A stretch of DNA of 14,101 bases from H17-190 sp034435615. Lineage in GTDB: Bacteria > Chloroflexota > Dehalococcoidia > SM23-28-2 > HRBIN24. The translations under genes were made by a program, and so were the position numbers. The notes under the pieces are model-generated. The model was not told where the DNA came from, searched no databases, and saw only the letters and a program-made list of their open reading frames with translations. The stretch's first letter is position 1; each line of letters begins with the position of its first letter. Shown piece by piece: positions 7,823 through 14,012 of the stretch. The stretch spans positions 1-14,101 of the forward strand of contig DAOTWZ010000057.1 in the NCBI GenBank assembly GCA_034435615.1, read 5' to 3'.

Positions 7823-8176
7823 TCAGCGTCCCCGACGCTTGAGGCGGGAGGCCACCTCTTCGGCCAGGCGCCGTAGCTGGACGGCGTCCACCGGCTCCAG
7901 GCCGGGCAGGACGGGCTTGTCGAAGTCGTTTATCGCCGTCTCCTCCCGGAAGATATCCAGGAGGCCACTGTCTACCTGGGGGCCTTCGTCCTCTTCGGCC
8001 CACAGGCCGTCGTTGGAGGGCGTCTCCACCCCCGCCTGGGGACTCAGCTCTCCCCACAGGTCCCTGTCCTGGGGAGGCTGATAGGGTGCAGAGGCCTCCA
8101 GGGGCGGCGCCGGGGCCGGGTCAACGGGGCCGCTGCCCTTGGCCTGGTCTTCCTTCTTGCGCAGGATCCATCGCAT
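7823..8176 (-). CDS. Uncharacterised small protein behind arlJ
   Basis: A 117-residue protein that I do not recognise. It has no signal peptide or membrane helix. The N-terminus is basic (MRWILRKKEDQ). The middle is Pro/Glu/Asp-rich and probably disordered (residues 15-65). The C-terminal third looks ordered: LLDIFREETAINDFDKPVLP, then a helix VDAVQLRRLAEEVASRLKRRGR. It begins 16 bases after arlJ with an AAGGAGG SD (8193 to 8187) that overlaps the arlJ stop codon, so it is the last gene of the archaellum operon. Its position suggests a cytoplasmic accessory or regulatory role in archaellum assembly, but that is inference from context only. The good SD and a protein-like C-terminus argue that it is a real gene. 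Confidence 0.75.
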   Translation of the reverse strand: MRWILRKKEDQAKGSGPVDPAPAPPLEASAPYQPPQDRDLWGELSPQAGVETPSNDGLWAEEDEGPQVDSGLLDIFREETAINDFDKPVLPGLEPVDAVQLRRLAEEVASRLKRRGR

Positions 8177-8192
8177 CGCTGTCGTTCCTCCT

Positions 8193-9695
8193 TCACGACA
8201 TGATGGTGGTGAAGAGCATGTCCATGAGGCGGGGGACGATGAGGAAGGCCATGCCGGTCATGGCCAGCATGATGCCGCCGTGGTAGAAGAGCTTGAAGGG
8301 GTGGCCCCCGTAGGCGGAATAGACGGCGTAGGCGTTGGCTATGGTGAGGGCTATCGTCACCAGCTTCATGAAGCCGGCGAGGAAGCCCATGTCCAGTCCC
8401 CCCTGGACGCCCAGCACCCCTGGCAAGGGCATGGCGGGCAACTGGGAGAGCTGGTCCTGGGATATCTCCGGCAGGTCCATGGCAGAGACCGCCCTGGAGA
8501 AGGAGCCCACCAGTTCCAGAGAGAAGAGGAGGAGCCCCACTATCACCAGGTGCAGGGGGAAGGAGAGCCAGGAGAAGGTATCGGCCACAGTACGGCGCTT
8601 GGCCCGGAGGAGGGCCACCTTGAGGGCGTAGGCCGAGGAGCGCACGCCCACCTCGGCGGGGTCGCCGCCCCGGCTGACGCCGTCCCAGAAGGCCCGCACC
8701 GTGCGCTCCACCAGAGCGCTGCCGCTGCCCTGAACGAAGTGGTGCCAGCAGTTCTCGGGCAGGAGCTTGCTGCGGAGCCAGGCCCGCAGCCGACGCACCT
8801 CCGCGGCCAGAGCGCCGGTGGAGCGGTTGTCCAGGTAGTTGAGGGCCTCGGTGAGGGTGGTGCCCATGGCCCGGCTCATGCCGCCCAGGGCCCGCACGAA
8901 GGTGCCTATGTCCATGTCCCGCAGGTAGATCTTGCGCTCGTCCCACATCTGAACGGCGCCCATGGGGATGAGGCAGGCGGCGGTGGTGAGGAGGATCCAT
9001 CCCACATCCGCCCGCAAGAGGAAGAGGAGGGCGGCCAGCACCACGGCGGCGGGGAGCAGCACCCTGGCCAGGAGGGCGTTCAGACGCTGCTCGGGCGAGC
9101 CAGGGCCCATGTGGTGAGTGATGGGCTCCTGAGGGGCCACGCGGGCGATGATCCAGGCGCCGGCGAAGGCCGCCAGAGGGCCCAGGACCATGAGGGGCAG
9201 GAGGATGGCCTCGTGCAGGTGGTATACCATCAGGGTGAGGAAGGCGATGATGACCACCAGGGAAGCGGAGACGAGGAGGGCGCTGTAGGCGTCCGTCCAC
9301 TTGCGCAGGGACTCGATCTGCCGTTCGTACTCCTCGCCGTAGGCCTCGCCCTGGATCTGGGCCTCTCGCCAGAAGAAGGTCTCCATGGGCTCGCCGGAGG
9401 CGAGGGCGGAGGAGAGGCGGAGGAACATGAAGCGGACGTTGTCATCGTGCGCCCTCTCCCCCACGATGCGGAAGGCCTCCGCGTAGTCATACTTGAGCCC
9501 CTTGACTAGGCGGTGCACCTCCCGGAAGTAGCGCGTGGAGGGATAGGGCAGGGAGGAGGCGGCCTCGAAGAGGGCGTAGCGCGATATCCCCGCCGTGATG
9601 ACGGAGGCCAGATAGGACATGTGAAAGAAAAGGTCGAAAGGCGGGACTATCCTAGAAGAGCCCTTGTCTTTGGGCCGAGGCAAGGACGTCGACAA
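8193..9695 (-). CDS. arlJ: Archaellum membrane platform protein ArlJ (FlaJ)
   Basis: A 500-residue polytopic T2SF/FlaJ-type protein. A short cytoplasmic N-terminus leads into PPFDLFFHMSYLASVITAGI, a stretch typical of archaeal FlaJ. Membrane helices are visible at about 137-158, 163-186, 209-227, 231-250, 373-396, 436-461 and 470-495. A large cytoplasmic region (250-370, with DIGTFVRALGGMSRAMGTTL) lies between the two groups. ArlJ is the platform on which the ArlI/ArlH motor acts and to which archaellin is delivered. The start is probably TTG at 9695, overlapping arlI by 44 bases. A TGA lies five codons upstream in frame, and the first ATG (9620) is inside the conserved domain, so a non-ATG start is needed; TTG at 9683 is the other option. 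It is coupled to arlI and followed by a small gene. Confidence 0.92.
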   Translation of the reverse strand: MSTSLPRPKDKGSSRIVPPFDLFFHMSYLASVITAGISRYALFEAASSLPYPSTRYFREVHRLVKGLKYDYAEAFRIVGERAHDDNVRFMFLRLSSALASGEPMETFFWREAQIQGEAYGEEYERQIESLRKWTDAYSALLVSASLVVIIAFLTLMVYHLHEAILLPLMVLGPLAAFAGAWIIARVAPQEPITHHMGPGSPEQRLNALLARVLLPAAVVLAALLFLLRADVGWILLTTAACLIPMGAVQMWDERKIYLRDMDIGTFVRALGGMSRAMGTTLTEALNYLDNRSTGALAAEVRRLRAWLRSKLLPENCWHHFVQGSGSALVERTVRAFWDGVSRGGDPAEVGVRSSAYALKVALLRAKRRTVADTFSWLSFPLHLVIVGLLLFSLELVGSFSRAVSAMDLPEISQDQLSQLPAMPLPGVLGVQGGLDMGFLAGFMKLVTIALTIANAYAVYSAYGGHPFKLFYHGGIMLAMTGMAFLIVPRLMDMLFTTIMS

Positions 9696-11361
9696 GCTCG
9701 TAATAGCCCTTCACCCCCTTTTCGTGCAGGCGTTTGAGGAGACGGGCCCGCCGGTCCAGCTCGGCGTAGATCTGGCGGCGGTCCCGCATACGGCGGCGCA
9801 GCGCTATCTTGTTCTCCAGCAGATAGCTGTTCATCTTGCCGCTGAAGATGAAGGAGTCCGTTATGGGGTCCCAGCGGAAGATCTCTACATAAGAGAAGGA
9901 ATCGGACGAGGGGTCGTAGCCGATGATCTCGGCCACGCTGATAGCCCGCCGGCCGAGCTGCCCCCCGGGCAGGCGGACGCTGTTCATGGCCACCACCACG
10001 TTCAGGTTGTCAATGTAGGACTTGGGGATGTTGATGGGATTGCCCGTGATACGCTGGATGAGCCGCTCCACGGAGGAAGCGTGGAAGGTGCTCATGACCG
10101 CGTGGCCAGTCTGCATGGCCTGGAAGGCGATGGCCCCCTCCTCGCCACGGATCTCGCCCACGATGATGTAGTTGGGGCGCTGACGGAGGGCAGCCTTCAG
10201 GAGCTCGAACATGGTGACGGCGCCATCCTTCTCCTTGGCCGCCGCCACCTCTCGCACCCAGTTCTGATGGGGTAGCTGGACCTCCGGGGTGTCCTCCACG
10301 GTGACGATCTTGGCGTTGATGGGTATGAAGGTGGTGATGGCGTTGAGCATCGTCGTCTTGCCGGAGGCCGTCTCCCCCATCACGAAGACGTTCATTCCTT
10401 CCTCCAAGATGAGGGAGAGGTAGGCGGCCATCTCGTAGTTGAGGGTGCCCCGCTCGATGAGCTCCAGGACGCTGAGAGGGGTACTACTGAACTTACGGAT
10501 GGTGAAGTTGCTCCCCCGCTGGGAGACGTGACGGCCGTAGACGATGTTGATTCGGGAGCCGTCGGGCAGGGTGGCGTCCACGATGGGCCTGGCGATGCTG
10601 ATAGGCCGCTTCACCCGCTCCGCCAGACGGATGACGAAGGCGTCTAGCTCCTCGTCGTCATCGAAGACGATGCTGGTCTGCAGGCTGCGGAAGATCTTGT
10701 GCTCTATGAACAGGGGCCCCAGGCCGCTGCAGCTTATGTCCTCGATGTAGCGGTCCTGGATGAGGGGCTCCAGCACGCCGAGGCCTATCTTGTCCCGCAC
10801 CATCAGGTAGTTGATGGCGTAGCGCTCTCGCTCGTCTACCTTCAGGGGCTTCGCCTTGTAGAGGAGCCTGGCCAGGAGGTCGCGGTGGCCGTTCTCCCCC
10901 TTGATGGCCTTGTCCAGGCAGCGCAGCAGGACCTCTCGCTGCTCCTCCGGCGTCTCCGCCTCAGCTATCAGGTCGGCGTAGTCGAAGAGGCGCTCCTCCA
11001 CTTCACGGAGGAGCGGCTCCAAGGGGGTGGCGTCCATCACCGGCTCCACCGGTATGTACATGTCCCGGGAGCCGCTGGGGCTGGGGCAGATATGGGCGAA
11101 GACCCCCCGCCCTATGGGGTAGATGAGGTTGGGGCGCTCCATCCCCTGCATATCGGGCGTGAGGCGGGGGTAGAACTGAGGGATACCCACCTCCTTCAGG
11201 GGGACGTGGTGGAGGTACTCCAGCAGGTGCAGGTTCTCCCGGGTCACCTCCTGGAGAGGCGCCGGGAGGAGCTTGTAGAGGCCGCACTCCAGTAGCCCCT
11301 GGCCATTGTGGGACTCCGCCGAGTGCCCGTTCTGCGAGAACGGTAGCTCTACCCGCGGCAT
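9652..11361 (-). CDS. arlI: Archaellum motor ATPase ArlI (FlaI)
   Basis: A 569-residue secretion-superfamily (VirB11/GspE-like) hexameric ATPase of the FlaI branch. The N-terminal domain covers about residues 60-290. The catalytic domain has Walker A GETASGKTT (329-337), the Asp-box TVEDTPEVQLPHQNW (354-368), Walker B YIIVGEIRGEE (398-408) and the His box HAVMSTFHASS (420-430). It powers both assembly and rotation of the archaellum, working with ArlH beneath ArlJ. The ATG at 11361 is 5 bases after the arlH stop, with AGGAG/AAGG in the arlH tail. The frame is open to 11538, but that extension lies within arlH and is Arg/Gly-rich shadow. Length agrees with archaeal ArlI (roughly 500-560). Type IV pilus or tad ATPases are alternatives, but the arlH/arlD-E neighbours decide for ArlI. 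Confidence 0.95.
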   Translation of the reverse strand: MPRVELPFSQNGHSAESHNGQGLLECGLYKLLPAPLQEVTRENLHLLEYLHHVPLKEVGIPQFYPRLTPDMQGMERPNLIYPIGRGVFAHICPSPSGSRDMYIPVEPVMDATPLEPLLREVEERLFDYADLIAEAETPEEQREVLLRCLDKAIKGENGHRDLLARLLYKAKPLKVDERERYAINYLMVRDKIGLGVLEPLIQDRYIEDISCSGLGPLFIEHKIFRSLQTSIVFDDDEELDAFVIRLAERVKRPISIARPIVDATLPDGSRINIVYGRHVSQRGSNFTIRKFSSTPLSVLELIERGTLNYEMAAYLSLILEEGMNVFVMGETASGKTTMLNAITTFIPINAKIVTVEDTPEVQLPHQNWVREVAAAKEKDGAVTMFELLKAALRQRPNYIIVGEIRGEEGAIAFQAMQTGHAVMSTFHASSVERLIQRITGNPINIPKSYIDNLNVVVAMNSVRLPGGQLGRRAISVAEIIGYDPSSDSFSYVEIFRWDPITDSFIFSGKMNSYLLENKIALRRRMRDRRQIYAELDRRARLLKRLHEKGVKGYYELVDVLASAQRQGLF

Positions 11362-11366
11362 CGCTC

Positions 11367-12104
11367 CTAGGCCTTGGCCTTGCTGACAGGGATGATGCGC
11401 ATGCCGATGCCCGGCTCCACATCGAAGGCGACTATGTTCCCGGTCTTCTTCTCCGCCCCTCTCACCTTGGCCACCTCCAGCACCTTGACGAGCTGGTCTC
11501 CCACCTCCTCGATGCGCAGGCGCAGGTCGGCATCGCACAGGGAACGGAGGCGGATGAGCATCCGCTCATCGAAGGCGTAGGAGTGGACTACCGTCACCAC
11601 CGTCTTGCCCTGCTCGCACACCTCCCGCAGCTTCTCGAAGAAGCCGATGAGGCTGCTCTCGTCGGTCTCCCGCAGGAGGGCATGGGCGCCCAGGCCGGTG
11701 AGGGAGTCCACGACGAAGAAGTCGGCGGGGAGGCGGCGCATGCTCTCCTCTACCGCCTGGAGGACGCGGCGCACGGGCCAGTCCGGCTTGGAGAGGGGCA
11801 TGGGGTAGAGCTTGAGGCGGCCCATGAGGAGATAGTCCGTCACGTCCAGGTTGAGGCTGATCATGTGACGGACGAAGCTGGGGAAGGTGTTCTCGGTGGT
11901 GTAGAGGACGACCCTCCGTCCCTCCCGCAGGGCGCCCCAGGTGAGCTGGTTGGCCAGCACCGACTTGCCGGCGCCGGACTCGCCCTCCATGAGGGTGAGG
12001 GAGCCCACAGGTATGCCTCCCCCCATCTTCTGGTCTATCTCCCGGTTGCCCGTGGAGACGACGTTGTGCACCTGGACGCTGTCCTGCTCTTCTATCTCGT
12101 CCAT
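11367..12104 (-). CDS. arlH: Archaellum KaiC-like ATP-binding protein ArlH (FlaH)
   Basis: A 245-residue RecA/KaiC-fold protein, the diagnostic component of archaella that ordinary type IV pili lack. Visible are STGNREIDQKMGGGIPVGSL, Walker A GESGAGKS (41-48), Walker B ADFFVVDSL (127-135), HSYAFDERML, and the very archaeal-looking end TGNIVAFDVEPGIGMRIIPV. ArlH binds ATP, forms a ring with ArlI and the cytoplasmic collar proteins, and is thought to regulate the motor. The ATG at 12104 is preceded by GGGAGGAAGG. The gap to the D/E adaptor gene is 38 bases. Motifs appear intact, with no truncation. Confidence 0.95.
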   Translation of the reverse strand: MDEIEEQDSVQVHNVVSTGNREIDQKMGGGIPVGSLTLMEGESGAGKSVLANQLTWGALREGRRVVLYTTENTFPSFVRHMISLNLDVTDYLLMGRLKLYPMPLSKPDWPVRRVLQAVEESMRRLPADFFVVDSLTGLGAHALLRETDESSLIGFFEKLREVCEQGKTVVTVVHSYAFDERMLIRLRSLCDADLRLRIEEVGDQLVKVLEVAKVRGAEKKTGNIVAFDVEPGIGMRIIPVSKAKA

Positions 12105-12142
12105 GCCGTGCTACCTTCCTCCCACAGTCCGGGGCTGGGCTG

Positions 12143-12760
12143 TCAGAGCTCCTGGCGGTCTCCCTCCCACAGGAGGGCGAGGAGGCCCATGTTGGCGCCG
12201 CCTCGCGCCCCCAGGGCGGCGTCCAGCCGCAGGAGGGCCAGGGTGCAGTCCCGCATAGTGACCTTGGCGGGTGGCTCCTCCTCGTCCGCCAGGTCCAGGA
12301 GCTGGCCCAGGGCCTGTCCTGTCTCTTCGGAGAGGTAGCCGCTCAACTGGTAGACGCGGACCAGGGCCTCGGCGCGGCGTCGTCCCACACGGCGGACGGC
12401 CCACCAGGCCCAGTTGGCCAGGGCGCTGAGGGTGGCTATGTCCATCTGTCCCGTCTGGTGGCGGGCCAGCACGGGCAGGCCGCGGAGGTCTGGCAGGTCG
12501 CCGTCCAGGCCGTCCTGGGGGGGACGCTCCTCCTCCGGCACTGGGGCGGGGGGTGCCGGCTCCTCCATCTTGGGGGGAGCGGCGGGCCGGGCCGGCTCCT
12601 CTCGCTCCTTGACGCCTGTGGCGGCCGGGGGTGTGTAGTCCGCGAAGGGGCTCTCCCAGTGGAGGATCTGCTCCCGTATGTCCAGGAGCACCTGCTTTAT
12701 CTCGTTCTTCAGGATGTTGAAGTCCTCCTCCAGACTGGCGAGGCGGTTGTTCAGCTCCAT
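12143..12760 (-). CDS. Archaellum cytoplasmic adaptor, ArlD/E domain with coiled coil
   Basis: A 205-residue soluble protein in three parts. Residues 1-35 are a coiled-coil helix (NNRLASLEEDFNILKNEIKQ). Residues 40-95 are a Pro/Glu/Ala-rich linker. Residues 105-185 match the archaeal FlaD/E domain pattern: LSALANWAWWAVRRVGRRRA, VYQLSGYLSEETGQALGQLL, and the closing VTMRDCTLALLRLDAAL. In euryarchaea ArlC/D/E form the cytoplasmic collar that joins the motor to the chemotaxis switch (via CheF/CheY); crenarchaea use the membrane protein ArlX instead. Here one short protein without a membrane helix appears to stand in for all of them. AAAGGAGG 8 bases before the ATG and a 19-base gap after arlF place it in the operon. 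The domain call is from remembered family pattern. Confidence 0.8.
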   Translation of the reverse strand: MELNNRLASLEEDFNILKNEIKQVLLDIREQILHWESPFADYTPPAATGVKEREEPARPAAPPKMEEPAPPAPVPEEERPPQDGLDGDLPDLRGLPVLARHQTGQMDIATLSALANWAWWAVRRVGRRRAEALVRVYQLSGYLSEETGQALGQLLDLADEEEPPAKVTMRDCTLALLRLDAALGARGGANMGLLALLWEGDRQEL

Positions 12761-12779
12761 GTGGGAAGCCTCCTTTCTC

Positions 12780-13283
12780 TCAGAAGTAGACCGTATAACT
12801 GAGGCCGCTGGGGGTGCTGACTACCAGCCAGCGGTCCGTGTTGGCGGTGTCCACTGGCGGGTCCAGCCAGACCTCCAGGACCATCGTCTCGCCGGGGTCC
12901 ACCATGCCGGGATTGCGGCGGTCTCCCTGGATGGCGGTGATGGTCCAGGTGTTCTGCTGCAGGGGGCCATCGGCGTAGGGGTACCAGGAGGAGTGCCGCT
13001 GGCCGGCCTGATCGGTGTAGCTCACCATCAGGTCCATGAGTCGGGGGTCGGCTATGGGGGTGCGTCCCCGGTTCTCCAGGGTGACGGTGACGCGGTCGCC
13101 GCCAGCGTTGAGGGACTTGTCGGTCACGCTGAGCTCCGTCCCCAGCCTCTGCTCCGCCGTGGCGACGGCCTCCTTGAGGGAAGGCGCGGTGCTGCTCCAG
13201 TAGGTCCTGGCGGCTCCCGCCACCACCAGGGAGGTCATGATCATGGCCGCCGCCAGGATGAGGGAGGGAATGGTCTGCTCCAT
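12780..13283 (-). CDS. arlF: ArlF-like archaellum stator protein
   Basis: A 167-residue protein with one N-terminal membrane helix (IPSLILAAAMIMTSLVVAGA, residues 5-24) followed by an extracytoplasmic beta-sandwich. VTVTLENRGRTPI (65-77) and PGETMVLEVWLDPP (131-144) are the typical strand motifs, and it ends TPSGLSYTVYF. This is the architecture of ArlF, which with ArlG anchors the motor to the cell exterior (the S-layer in archaea) and acts as stator. The order arlG-arlF-arlH matches the crenarchaeal arrangement, which is why I call this one F rather than G; the two are homologous and the assignment could be swapped. There is no prepilin-peptidase motif before the helix, so it is probably unprocessed. 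The ATG at 13283 lies 15 bases after arlG. Confidence 0.75.
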   Translation of the reverse strand: MEQTIPSLILAAAMIMTSLVVAGAARTYWSSTAPSLKEAVATAEQRLGTELSVTDKSLNAGGDRVTVTLENRGRTPIADPRLMDLMVSYTDQAGQRHSSWYPYADGPLQQNTWTITAIQGDRRNPGMVDPGETMVLEVWLDPPVDTANTDRWLVVSTPSGLSYTVYF

Positions 13284-13298
13284 GGCCAGGCCCTCTCT

Positions 13299-13796
13299 TC
13301 ACAGGGAGAAGACAGTCTCCACGGAGAGCCCCGAGGGCAGCACCAGCTTGACGGTGTAGTCCTTGCCTGCCTGGAGGCCGGCCGTCAGATAGATGGTGAG
13401 CCGCACCGTGGCGAAGGGGCTCCACTCGGTGTCGTTCTCCAGGGCATACTGCCAGCAGGGGGCGGTGCGCAGGGCGGGGTCGGAGCAGTTGCTGGAGGGG
13501 TCGTAGGTGATGCGCTGGAACGCTCCCACCTCGCCGAAGAAGACGTCCGTGCGGTCGACGTTGCCTATCTTGACCGAGCCGACGTTCTTGACCCACACCT
13601 TGACGGTATCGCTGCCGGCCGAAGAGGCGACCTCGATGATACGCACATCGGTCCGGATGCGGCTGCTGACCTCCGAGCCGACGCCGATGATGTCGCTGCC
13701 TGCGCGGTGCACCGCTGGCATGACTGTCCCCACCACGATGGAGCTGGCCACCGCCGAAGCTACCAGCAGGAGAAGGGTGACCAGGACCTTGTCCAC
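13299..13796 (-). CDS. arlG: ArlG-like archaellum stator protein
   Basis: A 165-residue protein with an N-terminal membrane helix (VLVTLLLLVASAVASSIVVG, residues 4-23), then SSRIRTDVRIIEV (44-56) and VKVWVKNVGSVKI (65-77). The last two are close to the RTD-v-II and VKNtG patterns of archaeal FlaG. The outer domain is beta-rich and ends LPSGLSVETVFSL, much like its neighbour ArlF. ArlG forms a filament capped by ArlF at the cell surface and is part of the stator. Two cysteines (104 and 114) lie in the external domain. I chose GTG at 13796, with GAGGAG (13810-13805) 8 bases upstream and the helix starting four residues in. The frame continues to 13907, but that would bury the helix behind 37 Gly/Arg/Cys-rich residues encoded by the structured leader. 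Confidence 0.78.
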   Translation of the reverse strand: MDKVLVTLLLLVASAVASSIVVGTVMPAVHRAGSDIIGVGSEVSSRIRTDVRIIEVASSAGSDTVKVWVKNVGSVKIGNVDRTDVFFGEVGAFQRITYDPSSNCSDPALRTAPCWQYALENDTEWSPFATVRLTIYLTAGLQAGKDYTVKLVLPSGLSVETVFSL

Positions 13797-13839
13797 TGAC
13801 GGCTCTCCTCGCTCAGGGAGTAGTCCCGCCCCGCTGGGG

Positions 13840-13911
13840 CCCCCAAAATGGGGGTGCTGCGGACGGCAGCGAGCACCACTGCAGCAGCGCCCCTCCGCCA
13901 GCAGCACCCCC
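13840..13911 (-). promoter_or_regulatory. Structured arlB-arlG intercistronic region
   Basis: The gap before arlG (216 bases, 13797-14012) holds an 11-base perfect inverted repeat, GGGGGTGCTGC (13850-13860) and GCAGCACCCCC (13901-13911). It also holds a short hairpin, CCCCC (13840-13844) - AAAAT - GGGGG (13850-13854), and next to it CCCC-AGC-GGGG on the - strand. The segment 13850-13854 is shared, so the long and short hairpins exclude each other. In the - strand transcript the long stem would form first. There is no T tract. It could attenuate read-through or define an mRNA 3' end, keeping arlB expression above the motor genes. Confidence 0.5.
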
Positions 13912-13939
13912 GGTCACTTGCCAGACCGTGGTTAGCTCT

Positions 13940-13953
13940 CCACCTCCTCCTTT
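13940..13953 (-). other. Strong Shine-Dalgarno without an evident gene
   Basis: On the - strand AAAGGAGGAGGTGG (13953 to 13940) is one of the strongest SDs in the window, yet what follows is GTG GAG AGC TAA (a three-codon frame), and the next possible start (GTG at 13917) is about 25 bases away and opens only 34 codons. It could be a relic, a leader peptide site, or chance. Confidence 0.35.
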
Positions 13954-14012
13954 CTGTGGCCCGCAGTCCACTCTCACATCCTTGAGTTGGCCGCCGCGGC
14001 CCGTCCTCCGTC

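Noticed and set aside
7814..7827. Palindrome GCTGA-GAGC-TCAGC as a bidirectional terminator
   Set aside because: Both converging genes simply end in CGC TGA, which creates the symmetry; the stem is 5 bp with no T tract.
8139..9509. Long + strand frame (456 codons) opposite arlJ
   Set aside because: His/Gly/Glu-rich composition typical of an antisense shadow in GC-rich DNA; arlJ on the other strand has clear FlaJ features.
11362..11538. N-terminal extension of arlI
   Set aside because: The added residues overlap arlH in another frame and are Arg/Gly/His-rich; the ATG at 11361 fits the family and the operon spacing.
8193..13796. Type IV pilus, type II secretion or tad cluster
   Set aside because: ATPase plus platform protein alone would allow it, but a KaiC-like ArlH, an ArlD/E-type domain and ArlF/G-type proteins are archaellum-specific.
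12678..13799. Long + strand frame (373 codons) opposite arlF/arlG
   Set aside because: No recognisable domain and biased Gly/His/Val composition; it crosses two well-supported genes on the - strand.
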